Shown here piece after piece: positions 6,015 to 13,713 of a DNA stretch of 16,240 nucleotides (the stretch's first letter is position 1; every line of letters begins with the position of its first letter). Origin of the DNA: Methylococcaceae bacterium (GTDB lineage Bacteria; Pseudomonadota; Gammaproteobacteria; Methylococcales; Methylococcaceae); the NCBI GenBank assembly GCA_005792805.1, contig SXQV01000031.1, positions 1-16,240 on the forward strand, given 5' to 3'. Under the pieces are notes generated by a model. It ran no database searches. It saw only the letters and a list, made by a program, of their open reading frames with translations, and had not been told where the DNA came from. The position numbers were made by a program, and so were the translations under genes.

Positions 6015-8225
6015 TCAGAAACTGGCGCGATAAAACCGATTGAGCCGGTCTTCCGCTGGTTTCTCGTCCGAGGAATCCTGGAGACGAATGGTCCAGGGCT
6101 CCTGGGTGCGGGGATCAATATGAAATGCAAGAGAAGCGTGCTTGTGCAGCAGCCCTTCCTCTCCCGACGCATTGGGATTCAACTGGCCCTTCTGCAGAAA
6201 ATCCACCATACGACGGGCGTTATAGACCACCAGAACGCGGTGGGCAGTCTTGTAGCTATAGACCTGATACGCGACGTTGGCCTCACTCCAGGCCGGAATC
6301 CTGTCGATTAACTCCTCGATACGCGCCGGGTCGTTGCCCGCCAGATTGCGGAGAGTCGAGCTTTCCCGCAGACGAATCAAATCTCGCAAATAGCCGGCAA
6401 GCGTCCCGAAGCGCTGATGCTCCTGAAGCTGACGCAACTCGTCGATGAAAAAGGAAAATGTCTCCGCGACCAAATAATGGCGATCCATCTCACCATCGTT
6501 GGCAAACAGCGAAAGTTTGTCGAGTGCCGTGTGTTCGAGTGCATCGAGAAACGCGCCGGGCGCACGGATGTGCTTGTCTACAGCGACGACCCAAGGCAAG
6601 GCGCGCCCCGTTTTCTCGAAGCGATCTTTGACACTGCCAATCGCGGCAACCCGGGGGAGCTCTTCTTCCCTGCCACGCGGCTTGACGATAAAAGCGTCGA
6701 TAGCCGCGATGAAGGTACGGAAGCCCGCCGTTTTGAATCCGTCAACAATCGTTGAATAGCGCGGAATGTAGGGAATACTGGTGCCGTCGTATAGCAGGTT
6801 GATCCGCTCCTGTCTGGCCTGACTGGCCACCCAGTCGCGCAGCGTATTCGCGAACGGCTCGACATAGATATAGTCATCGCTATGGTGATTCGCCGCCGTC
6901 AGGACACGATAAAGATCACTTTGCTTGCGAAATTCATCCAACGAGGCCGTGACGAAATTTTCACCACACTGGGCGCGGGCAATTTCCTCAACCGCCGTCT
7001 TGCCGGCTCCTGCCCCCCCCATGCAAAGAAACAACATGGGCTGGTTGTCCGTCGACTTGCCAGCGAAAATGGCCTCCTTGATTCGATCCAGCTTACTCGC
7101 GATATTGCTCAGTCGCTCATAGGCAATTTCCACACCCCGCCGCAGACGCTGGTCACCCGCCGCCGCAGCCATCAATCTGTCTCTCATTTCGGGATTGTTG
7201 GCCAGGGTGAACACCGGGGTTTTTTCACCCGCGTATTGCCTGAGAAGCTCCACAAACTCCGTGTGACTGGGTGATCTCAAGCCGGTCAGGATATTTACGT
7301 CAAGACAGAAAAGGGGCGCCTCGCCGCTGGGACCCATGGTGATGCCATCAATATCTGATTTACCGCGCAAACTCTCTGTGCCCGGCAGATAGCCAATCAC
7401 GTTTTCGGAGAGGCTCAGGGGATAGTCCGCAAAATGGATACCCAGAGGAATCTGCTCCTCGTGCAACCCACTCAAAGGAACCAGACCTCCGTTGACGGTC
7501 ACCAAACAATCAACCCCCTCCGGCGTCTTGTGCTGCAGGAAGGGCATACCAAAAACAAAGGTTTTTTGTTCCGGCCATTTACCGTAGCCGTTAGGCCGGT
7601 TTTCCAGGCAGCGGGTTCGGCCCGGATCCATGGCATGACGCAGAGCTAGCGTGACATCCGCCAGACCGCTGCTTTTGTCGTGTAGCAGCGCGGCATCCCG
7701 GGCATCCAGCCGCCTGAAATCAATGCCCCGCTCATAGACACTGGCGAAAGCGGGCAGATTACTGAGTGCAAGCATAAAAAAATCCAGCGTCAGCTTATTA
7801 CCGTAACCAAACGGCTTGATAGCCCGCATAGTGAAGTAGAAACGCGCCAGACGTTCTGCAATGTTGTCGGTTTTGATGACAAAGCCGTTGTTGTCGAACA
7901 AGGCCGTGCCCTTGTTCTCATCCTCATTCAGCACCAGACTCTCGATCACCTCACGAAAGCGTTTACGCTTGTCGGCGTAAGCCATGGCTCCGGGCCGGTC
8001 ACCCGTGATGGCCTGCTCTTTCCAGTCCTGAAAAATCTCGCGATGAATGCGTGAGAAAAGCTCTGTCAGGTAGGTAACCCGTTTGGCCTGATCGTGAGAA
8101 ATAGTGCCCTCCGCCTCCTTTTGAAAGGTGGAAAGCAATCGCCGGCAATGAATGATGGCCAGCGCATTACGAAGTTTCTTGAGCTGAAAGCCCCCTACGA
8201 TGGGCGAAGATGCAAGGTTATTCAT
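6015..8225 (-). CDS. Large Fic-like/zeta-toxin-like P-loop protein
   Basis: A protein of 736 aa from the ATG at 8225 (a GTG at 8249 would add eight residues; neither has a good ribosome site). The C-terminal half contains a zeta-toxin/PezT-type kinase fold: Walker A GGAGAGKT (403-410), SLDEFRKQSDLYR (about 428-440, with the Asp and Arg expected of zeta) and RINLLYDGTS (475-484). Zeta toxins phosphorylate UDP-N-acetylglucosamine or related sugars; this one's substrate is unknown. The N-terminal half contains ARFYFTMRAIKPFGYGNKLT (about 127-146) followed by GIDFRRLDARDA, which resembles the Fic core HPFxxGNGRxxR plus its following helix. However, the catalytic His is Lys and GNGR is GNKL, so classic AMPylation is unlikely. 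There is no transmembrane segment or signal. No recognisable epsilon antitoxin gene is adjacent. The zeta call is good; the Fic call is inference. Confidence 0.82.
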   Translation of the reverse strand: MNNLASSPIVGGFQLKKLRNALAIIHCRRLLSTFQKEAEGTISHDQAKRVTYLTELFSRIHREIFQDWKEQAITGDRPGAMAYADKRKRFREVIESLVLNEDENKGTALFDNNGFVIKTDNIAERLARFYFTMRAIKPFGYGNKLTLDFFMLALSNLPAFASVYERGIDFRRLDARDAALLHDKSSGLADVTLALRHAMDPGRTRCLENRPNGYGKWPEQKTFVFGMPFLQHKTPEGVDCLVTVNGGLVPLSGLHEEQIPLGIHFADYPLSLSENVIGYLPGTESLRGKSDIDGITMGPSGEAPLFCLDVNILTGLRSPSHTEFVELLRQYAGEKTPVFTLANNPEMRDRLMAAAAGDQRLRRGVEIAYERLSNIASKLDRIKEAIFAGKSTDNQPMLFLCMGGAGAGKTAVEEIARAQCGENFVTASLDEFRKQSDLYRVLTAANHHSDDYIYVEPFANTLRDWVASQARQERINLLYDGTSIPYIPRYSTIVDGFKTAGFRTFIAAIDAFIVKPRGREEELPRVAAIGSVKDRFEKTGRALPWVVAVDKHIRAPGAFLDALEHTALDKLSLFANDGEMDRHYLVAETFSFFIDELRQLQEHQRFGTLAGYLRDLIRLRESSTLRNLAGNDPARIEELIDRIPAWSEANVAYQVYSYKTAHRVLVVYNARRMVDFLQKGQLNPNASGEEGLLHKHASLAFHIDPRTQEPWTIRLQDSSDEKPAEDRLNRFYRASF

Positions 8226-8394
8226 GGATAGCAAAATATTGAGCGGCACTTACCGCCACAGCGACTGGCGGGACGGGCTAGTCTAAATCCAGGATCATGA
8301 ACTGCTAAAGAATCCAGCGGAACCCGGCAGCAGGCGGGCATTCTACCCCCAATCGGCAAGTACACGCCTGGTCAACAGCGAGCTCAAGCCCATC

Positions 8395-10401
8395 TCAGGG
8401 AAGCGCCGACCGGAGGAAAACGCCCAACCTGTGGGCAACGAAACTGGAACCGTCCAGCGATAGATGATCATCGTCGCGATAGAGCATTTTTCCATCCTTT
8501 TCTGCCCAGCAATAGGATGCATCACAGAAGAGTGAGGGCATATCAAAAATGCTTACGGAAGGGTAATCCTGCACCACAGACATAACGATATTCCGATACT
8601 GTCGAGAACGCTTCTCGAAAGCGGCGACAGAAATCGCACAAGGCTGTTGCTTCGAGACACTCAACGGCCTGAGGCAAGACTTGGGATTAAACCCGAGTTC
8701 GGGCACATCAAGGATGAGGACAATTTTCTTGCCTGACGAAACCAGCTTGCGCAGCGTTTTATGCAATGCCTCCCGAAATACCTCGGAATTACCTGCTTGG
8801 GCTTGAGAAAACAGCGCTACCGCGCCGGACCGGTCCGGCTTGCGCACGTCATACTCACCCCCTTCTACCGCCGCAGCATAGCGGGCTGCCAGGGCAATCA
8901 ACTTGACCCGATCATCCTCCACCGCAAAATCGATCGCCTTGTTCATATACCCTAACGGGCACTCGGAGCCCTCTCGACCAAAACCCAAATCGTACAAGGG
9001 CATACACGCCCCTCGTCCAAGGTTAATGACGTCCAATCCTTCGTTGACCAAACCCGGGTACAGGTGACCGCTATGAGAGTCACCCAGCAGAGCGATCTCC
9101 GGCAGGCTCCCCTCGCTCAACAAACAGGATTCTGGATATTCACGATCCTGAAATATGGCTTGGCAAAACGCACGGTTGTTCCCACCCTTAATCCAGCTAA
9201 ATGCCTTATATTCAGAATTATTGAATCGCTGATAAAGCCCTTGCTGGCTATCAATCCAATATCCGAAAATCCCCAGACACAAAACCAAACCACATAAAAC
9301 CATAATTTGCCCGCCGGATTTCAGGCCGTAGCGTATGGGACGCTCCACTAGCCGCCAGGTCAGCCATGCCAGAAAAAAACTCATGATGACAAGCATGGCC
9401 CTGACCCAAGACGTGGGCTCTTCAGAGCCAAGAATCCTTGCGAAAGACAGAATCGGCCAATGCCAGAGGTATAGAGGGTAGCTAATCAAGCCGATCCCGA
9501 TCATCAACCGGTTAGAAAGAACAACCCGGTTTACCCATGCCTTGGGACCAGACAGAATCAAAAGAACACTTCCAGAAACAGGCATCAATGCCCACCAGCC
9601 AGGAAATTGCCGACCCTTATTCAGAACAAAACAAGCCAGAACAATCAAAGTTATTCCACCGACAGAAACCAGATTATTTACCGCTGGAACATGACCACGG
9701 CACAACCCAGAAAACCAGGACACATTAAGGCGATCAAGCGATGTTAACCAGGCCAACAAGCCACCCGCCAACAACTCCCAAAACCGGGTCTGAGGCAAAA
9801 AGAAAGTACCAACAGGGTCTCCGCCGACTCCCCGGGTATTGAGAATGAATGAAACAAGGAACAGCCCCAGCAGCACCAGGGGAAGTGAGATCCGGGACTG
9901 CCATACCAACCACATGCAGAAGGGGTAGAACAAGTAAAACTGTTCCTCTATAGCCAACGACCAGAGGTGCATCAGAGGCTTCAATTCAGAGCGGGTATCG
10001 AAATATCCCGCTTCCGACCAGAGCACATAATTTTGGACAAATCCAGCTCCACCCGCCATGTGCTTACCTAACTGCGACAGCTCATCCGGTAATAGCGCCA
10101 ACCAGCCCAGCGCAACGCCCGATATCAGAACCACTATCAAAGCTGGAAATATTCGCCGGATGCGGTTCCCATAAAATTCAAAAAAATTGAATCTGTTTTT
10201 CTGTAAACTGCGAGAAATAATGGTCGAAATCAAAAACCCAGAGATAACAAAAAACACATCGACGCCCACGAATCCACCGCGTAGCGCTTTGGGGAAAGCG
10301 TGGAATAACACCACCAACAGGATAGCAACTGCCCTCAGACCATCGATATCAGGGCGGTAATTAGGGTGAAAATTATGCTGGGTTAGAGGAAATTTAGACA
10401 T
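8395..10401 (-). CDS. Acyltransferase 3 / SGNH O-acetyltransferase (OafA type)
   Basis: A 668-aa inner-membrane protein that would O-acylate lipopolysaccharide O-antigen or another surface glycan. Residues 1-380 form the acyltransferase-3 domain with about ten membrane helices: YRPDIDGLRAVAILLVVLFH (with H34), GGFVGVDVFFVISGFL (42-57) and the conserved HLWSLAIEEQFYLFYP (145-160) and SYPLYLWHWP (307-316). A periplasmic SGNH domain follows: block I GDSHSG (440-445) and the catalytic DDDH near 643-646. This AT3-SGNH fusion is the usual OafA/YrhL layout. The reading frame is visibly more A/T-rich than the neighbours, especially across 9180-9700, which is common for transferred surface-polysaccharide genes. 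The ATG at 10399-10401 follows GGGTAA. It is a single gene; no glycan cluster is nearby. Confidence 0.93.
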   Translation of the reverse strand: MSKFPLTQHNFHPNYRPDIDGLRAVAILLVVLFHAFPKALRGGFVGVDVFFVISGFLISTIISRSLQKNRFNFFEFYGNRIRRIFPALIVVLISGVALGWLALLPDELSQLGKHMAGGAGFVQNYVLWSEAGYFDTRSELKPLMHLWSLAIEEQFYLFYPFCMWLVWQSRISLPLVLLGLFLVSFILNTRGVGGDPVGTFFLPQTRFWELLAGGLLAWLTSLDRLNVSWFSGLCRGHVPAVNNLVSVGGITLIVLACFVLNKGRQFPGWWALMPVSGSVLLILSGPKAWVNRVVLSNRLMIGIGLISYPLYLWHWPILSFARILGSEEPTSWVRAMLVIMSFFLAWLTWRLVERPIRYGLKSGGQIMVLCGLVLCLGIFGYWIDSQQGLYQRFNNSEYKAFSWIKGGNNRAFCQAIFQDREYPESCLLSEGSLPEIALLGDSHSGHLYPGLVNEGLDVINLGRGACMPLYDLGFGREGSECPLGYMNKAIDFAVEDDRVKLIALAARYAAAVEGGEYDVRKPDRSGAVALFSQAQAGNSEVFREALHKTLRKLVSSGKKIVLILDVPELGFNPKSCLRPLSVSKQQPCAISVAAFEKRSRQYRNIVMSVVQDYPSVSIFDMPSLFCDASYCWAEKDGKMLYRDDDHLSLDGSSFVAHRLGVFLRSALP

Positions 10402-10646
10402 TTACCCGACGCTTTAACCTTAAGAACAAAAAATCATCTGAATGCGGCTGCGGTGTGACGCTGTCACAAACCCAACGGGGAACACTCGGCGGCCGCTCAT
10501 CTATGGCATCCTTCTGGATGGAGTCGAAAGTTTACCGTGACAGACTCGGGGGGTCGATTTTGGTGTACTGAAACCTGCGACACCTCCAGCAAGCTCAGAT
10601 TGTGAGAAAACCCTTTATAGACAGCAATTTAAGACATGACCCGAAC
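10402..10646. other. Divergent intergenic region between acyltransferase and HAD gene
   Basis: About 245 bases hold the control regions of two divergent genes. I see a perfect TGTGAC-GCT-GTCACA inverted repeat (10454-10468), a related GTGACAG half site (10537-10543) and a small CATCC-TTCT-GGATG hairpin (10507-10520). A TATAGA near 10616 could be a -10 for the HAD gene, but I find no matching -35. No open frame here looks coding. Confidence 0.4.
10454..10468. promoter_or_regulatory. Palindromic operator-like site TGTGAC-GCT-GTCACA
   Basis: A perfect 6-3-6 inverted repeat 54 bp upstream of the acyltransferase start, in a divergent promoter region. It resembles a CRP-type half-site pair (TGTGA...TCACA) but the gap between those pentamers is five bases, not six, so it is not a standard CRP site. 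The binding protein is unknown. Confidence 0.35.
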
Positions 10647-11495
10647 ATGCAAGCCATTCCTGTAGTTACGATTGATGATCTCATCGAGGGGTACGAAGCA
10701 CTCCTTTTCGATGCCTACGGCGTCCTGGTTCATAGTGAAGGCCCGTTGCCGGGAGCTTGTGAATTGCTTGCTCGACTCCGGCAAATCGGCAAACCCTTCT
10801 ACCTGGTGACCAACTCGGCGGCCCACCTTCCCGAACACGCCGCTTTTCGCTATCAACGGTTCGGGCTGCCGGTTGAACCCGAACAGATCATCAGTTCAGG
10901 TGCCTTGCTGAAGCCCTATTTTGCCGCCAATAACCTGCAGGGTACCCGCTGTGCGATCCTGGGGCCTGAAGATACCTACCGCTATGTCCAGCAGGCAGGG
11001 GCGCTGGCCGTTCCGCCAGCGGAGGATTTCGACATCCTGGTGATTGGCGACCAGGTGGGATTTCCGTTTCTGGAATCCATTGATACGGTCCTGTCACGAC
11101 TGATCAGTAAGTTTGACCGGGGCTTAAGTCCGCCACTGATCCTGCCGAATCCGGATCTCATTTATCCAAAAGCCAGCGGCTTCGGCATAACCTGTGGATC
11201 GATGGCGATGATTATTGAAACGGTGCTGAAACAGCGCTATCCCGACCGCGCCGACACTCGTTTCGTTCATCTTGGCAAACCCGAAACCGCCCTGTTCGAG
11301 GAAGCCGCCCGCCGCGCCGGCACCCAAAACCTGGTGATGATCGGTGATCAGATGGATACCGACATCCGGGGAGCAAGCCGCTATGGCATCGATTCGGTAC
11401 TGGTCTCCGGTGGTGTGGCTGAACTGCGGTTTTACGCCCATCATCCGGAATGGTGGCCGACTTACCGGTTGCCTCACCTGCAGCATTCCCTCTAA
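10647..11495 (+). CDS. HAD-superfamily class IIA hydrolase
   Basis: A 282-aa cytoplasmic protein of the HAD fold with a NagD-like cap layout. Motif I is LFDAYGVLVHSEGPLPGA (about 20-37, probable nucleophile D22), motif II VTNSAAH (about 64-70), and motif IV near the C-terminus MIGDQMDTDIRGASRYGI, the usual metal-binding region of this group; a Lys-containing KPETALFEEAARRAG block precedes it. In phosphatases the residue two after the nucleophile is normally Asp; here it is Tyr (DAYGV), as in the subgroup with Trp there (DxWGV), so its catalysis may differ. The substrate is unknown; sugar or nucleotide phosphates are typical. The ATG at 10647 is chosen since it precedes the domain directly; a GTG at 10602 in frame would add 15 residues, and neither start has a clear ribosome site. 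Confidence 0.85.
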   Translation: MQAIPVVTIDDLIEGYEALLFDAYGVLVHSEGPLPGACELLARLRQIGKPFYLVTNSAAHLPEHAAFRYQRFGLPVEPEQIISSGALLKPYFAANNLQGTRCAILGPEDTYRYVQQAGALAVPPAEDFDILVIGDQVGFPFLESIDTVLSRLISKFDRGLSPPLILPNPDLIYPKASGFGITCGSMAMIIETVLKQRYPDRADTRFVHLGKPETALFEEAARRAGTQNLVMIGDQMDTDIRGASRYGIDSVLVSGGVAELRFYAHHPEWWPTYRLPHLQHSL

Positions 11496-11575
11496 TGGCC
11501 CTCCTGCCCTACCCACTCCGAACCCTGAACACGACCTTGGCTCCCTCCGGATTGAAATGGGAGTTATTGTCATTT

Positions 11576-11592
11576 AGAGTGCGGACTCTTTT
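11576..11592 (+). terminator. Weak hairpin terminator between HAD and FMN-binding genes
   Basis: AGAGT, loop GCGG, ACTCT followed by TTT. The stem has only five pairs, so this is a weak candidate, but it sits 80 bp after the HAD stop and 20 bp before the next start. Confidence 0.25.
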
Positions 11593-11612
11593 CGGCTACT
11601 GAACGGACCGTC

Positions 11613-12173
11613 ATGCCCTTGAGCCTGTTATCCAAATCCATCCCCTCCCTCGCCTTATCGGCTCTGCTGGCCGGCTTTGCCACAAACAGCATCGGGGAAG
11701 TGTTCTACAGCAAGGAAGAGGCCTTTGAGCTGGCATTCGGCAAGGGGGCACAGATCGAGAACTTGCCTGTTTTTCTGACGGACGAACAGACCGCCGCCGT
11801 CGAAAAAATGGCTCACGCGAAATTGGATGGCCAGTTGTTCACTTTCTTTGAAGGGTACAAAAACGGGCAATTGCTGGGCTATGCCGCGATTGAATCCAAA
11901 ACCGTGCGAACCCAGCCGGAAACTTTGTTGATCGTGCTTTCACCGCAAGGGGAGTTGGTTAAATCGGAGATTCTGGCATTCCATGAACCGCCGGAATATA
12001 AACCCGCCAATACCTGGTTTGCGACGTTGATTCGTAAACCCGTCAGTCAGCTTCGGCTGGATCAGGGTGTCGATGGCATTAGCGGGGCGACCTTGAGTGT
12101 GCGGGCCTCCCTTGAGGGTATTCGCAAGGCCTTGGCGGTTTATCAGGTGGCGGTCGCTTCAGAGGCCCACTGA
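11613..12173 (+). CDS. Periplasmic FMN-binding protein (covalently flavinylated)
   Basis: A 186-aa protein with an N-terminal export signal: positive K8, hydrophobic SLALSALLAGFA, cleavage near residues 23-28. The mature part is an FMN_bind domain of the RnfG/NqrC kind. Its C-terminal DGISGATLSV (154-162) holds the flavinylation motif [S/T]GA[T/S], with Thr160 the expected site for FMN attached through a phosphoester bond by the ApbE transferase (no apbE in this window). The protein is much shorter than NqrC and lacks its own membrane anchor apart from the signal. It is translationally coupled to the next gene (stop TGA 12171-12173 overlaps ATG 12173-12175 by one base), so the two act together. 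Likely role: single-electron relay in the periplasm. Donor and acceptor are unknown. Confidence 0.88.
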   Translation: MPLSLLSKSIPSLALSALLAGFATNSIGEVFYSKEEAFELAFGKGAQIENLPVFLTDEQTAAVEKMAHAKLDGQLFTFFEGYKNGQLLGYAAIESKTVRTQPETLLIVLSPQGELVKSEILAFHEPPEYKPANTWFATLIRKPVSQLRLDQGVDGISGATLSVRASLEGIRKALAVYQVAVASEAH

Positions 12174-12757
12174 TGCGTTATTTTGTCACTGGCGAGCAGA
12201 ACCGGCAGCTGCTGCTTAATACAATTGTCCTCTTGTTTCTGGTGTACATGCTGGTGCTCTGGATCAGTATGGGGCTGATGTATTTTCACAAGATGGATCT
12301 GACAGCGGTTTCCGTCGTGGAGTATTACCTCGGTTCCGAAACCAGATTTACGGAACCGCGCAGTTATCAGAGCCTGCTGGAAGTTACCCACGCCCATATG
12401 TTCTCTATGGGCATGCTGGCAGTGACGCTGACGCACCTGTTGTTATTTGCCAATCTTCCCGTGATGCTGAAGATTGTTCTGAGTACGCTGGTCTACTTTG
12501 CCGCGATAGGAGATGAGGTGGCCGGTTGGCTGGTGCGCTTTGCTCATCCGGGATTCGCTTATCTTAAGATCGGTATGTTTGTGACCCTTGAGCTAAGTCT
12601 GGGTGCAATGATTGTGCTGGTCTCTGCCTCGCTGTGGACGCAGAGGACCGACATGCAACACGCTCAGGCGAAAAAGCGATCGCATCACCCAAAACCTCAC
12701 CCTGAAATTACCAAGGGGCGGCCAAGAGGGCCGCGTCCGCCAGCTACCAAAACCTGA
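12173..12757 (+). CDS. Four-helix membrane protein with conserved-looking histidines
   Basis: A 194-aa inner-membrane protein, directly coupled to the FMN-binding gene. Four helices are visible at about 13-38, 68-92, 98-116 and 131-154, then a charged, Pro/Lys/Arg-rich cytoplasmic-type tail (about 156-194). Helix 2 carries THAHMFSMGM (H73, H75) and H88; H39 and H125 lie near the other helix ends. Histidines placed like this in a bundle suggest binding of b-type heme or quinone, but I do not recognise a named family. Coupling to a flavinylated periplasmic protein suggests an electron-transfer pair across the membrane. The tail overlaps the opposite-strand gene by 14 bp, so its last codons are constrained by both frames. 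Confidence 0.8.
   Translation: MRYFVTGEQNRQLLLNTIVLLFLVYMLVLWISMGLMYFHKMDLTAVSVVEYYLGSETRFTEPRSYQSLLEVTHAHMFSMGMLAVTLTHLLLFANLPVMLKIVLSTLVYFAAIGDEVAGWLVRFAHPGFAYLKIGMFVTLELSLGAMIVLVSASLWTQRTDMQHAQAKKRSHHPKPHPEITKGRPRGPRPPATKT
12718..12734. other. Perfect hairpin GCGGCC-AAGAG-GGCCGC in the convergent gene overlap region
   Basis: A six-pair, all G-C stem with a five-base loop, 10 bp past the minus-strand stop of the exported protein and inside the C-terminal tail codons of the membrane protein. No U-run follows on either strand, so it is not a classic terminator; it could slow polymerase or protect the 3' ends of both transcripts. Confidence 0.35.
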
Positions 12758-13562
12758 ATTTCTGGAACCGATAGGTCGCTGGGATTTGCAGCGGTTTGAG
12801 TGGCGTTTTGATCTTTTCGGCCTGATTCAGGGTCATGGAGAGTGGTTTCGCGCCTTTTTTCTCCCGGATCTGAATCGGGATGCCGGCCAGTTTGTCCAGA
12901 TCACTTTGACCTGCCACCAGCCCGAAGCGGGAGGCGAGTCCATGAGCTTTCCGTGTCACCCGTTGGGTGAACCCGATAAATGCCCGGAGGGTGTCAGCAT
13001 CCTCCACCGTCAGGCTCAGTGCGTCTGGCTGGGCAATACAAAGCTCAAGATCGGCGGTATGCCCTGCTTTCAGGTCCATGGAATCACACCGTACACCTGC
13101 GATGGTTTGGGTTCTCCCTTTGGGGTGGAGATGTGTCGACTGCATCTGCTGCCGTGCTTGGTCAAATGCATCTAACGGAAACCCGTCAAGCATCTTTTCC
13201 CATTTGGCGCGTTGCTGAGGATTCAGGCGTCGAATTTGGTCACCAAGCCCCTGAACCAGCGGCACCATGTCCTCAATTTGAGCGCACAGTTTACCTATGG
13301 CCTCTTCATTTACCGGGGTATAAGTTTGGTGGCGATGGTCGATCAGAACCCCATACTGGGTAGCCCGATCAAACAGCACATCCGTTTTACTGTCACCCCC
13401 GACGCCGCTGATCCAGATTTTGCCGTCCTGAATGTTCACGACCTGCATCGCTGTACGTCCACCCTGGACAACCCGGTAAGCCAAGGTACTGGCGGCCATG
13501 ACGGGGTTACTGGTCAAACTCCAGAAGGCGATACTGACACTTGATAAAATTGTGCGGATCAT
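12744..13562 (-). CDS. Exported protein of unknown function (DUF4412-like appearance)
   Basis: A 272-aa protein. I use the ATG at 13560-13562 rather than the longer frame: it has GGAG eight nt upstream and opens a clean signal peptide, MIRTILSSVSIAFWSLTSNPVMA with cleavage near residue 23. The mature part begins with a beta-rich block (STLAYRVVQGGRTAMQVVNIQDGKIWISG), reminiscent of periplasmic proteins that carry a DUF4412-type fold, then a helical region with charged residues (residues about 105-165) and a strand-rich end. Cysteines occur in LCAQ, RCDSM and LCIAQ. No catalytic motif is recognised. Divergent from the CDF gene (151 bp between starts) and convergent with the membrane protein, overlapping it by 14 bp. 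A role in the periplasm or outer surface is inferred only from the signal. Confidence 0.78.
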   Translation of the reverse strand: MIRTILSSVSIAFWSLTSNPVMAASTLAYRVVQGGRTAMQVVNIQDGKIWISGVGGDSKTDVLFDRATQYGVLIDHRHQTYTPVNEEAIGKLCAQIEDMVPLVQGLGDQIRRLNPQQRAKWEKMLDGFPLDAFDQARQQMQSTHLHPKGRTQTIAGVRCDSMDLKAGHTADLELCIAQPDALSLTVEDADTLRAFIGFTQRVTRKAHGLASRFGLVAGQSDLDKLAGIPIQIREKKGAKPLSMTLNQAEKIKTPLKPLQIPATYRFQKFRFW

Positions 13563-13627
13563 GAATCGGGCTCCGGAATGTAGTGAACGTGGCATGACGC
13601 TGGAATGATAGTATGGGCCGCAAGGCG

Positions 13628-13672
13628 GTCGGCCTTGTGACAGTAAATCCCGGGTTTCGGCCGACGTGTGAC
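13628..13672. repeat. Imperfect 14-bp tandem elements with inverted arms, 31 bp apart
   Basis: In the divergent gap, GTCGGCCTTGTGAC (13628-13641) and GGCCGACGTGTGAC (13659-13672) match at 10 of 14 positions, both ending in TGTGAC, and start exactly 31 bp apart (about three helical turns). Their first halves also form a perfect seven-bp inverted repeat, GTCGGCC/GGCCGAC. They sit before the CDF start and could be operator sites for a metal-responsive regulator, but no regulator gene is nearby. Confidence 0.4.
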
Positions 13673-13713
13673 CATCAGCAAGTTCGGGTATCAAAAAAGG
13701 AAAATTGCCTACC

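Noticed and set aside
10454..10468. Standard CRP/FNR binding site
   Set aside because: TGTGA and TCACA are five bases apart rather than six, so it was kept only as an unnamed palindrome.
13563..13694. 44-residue N-terminal extension of the exported protein at 12744-13562
   Set aside because: The extension is not hydrophobic and would bury the signal peptide; the inner ATG has a good GGAG ribosome site.
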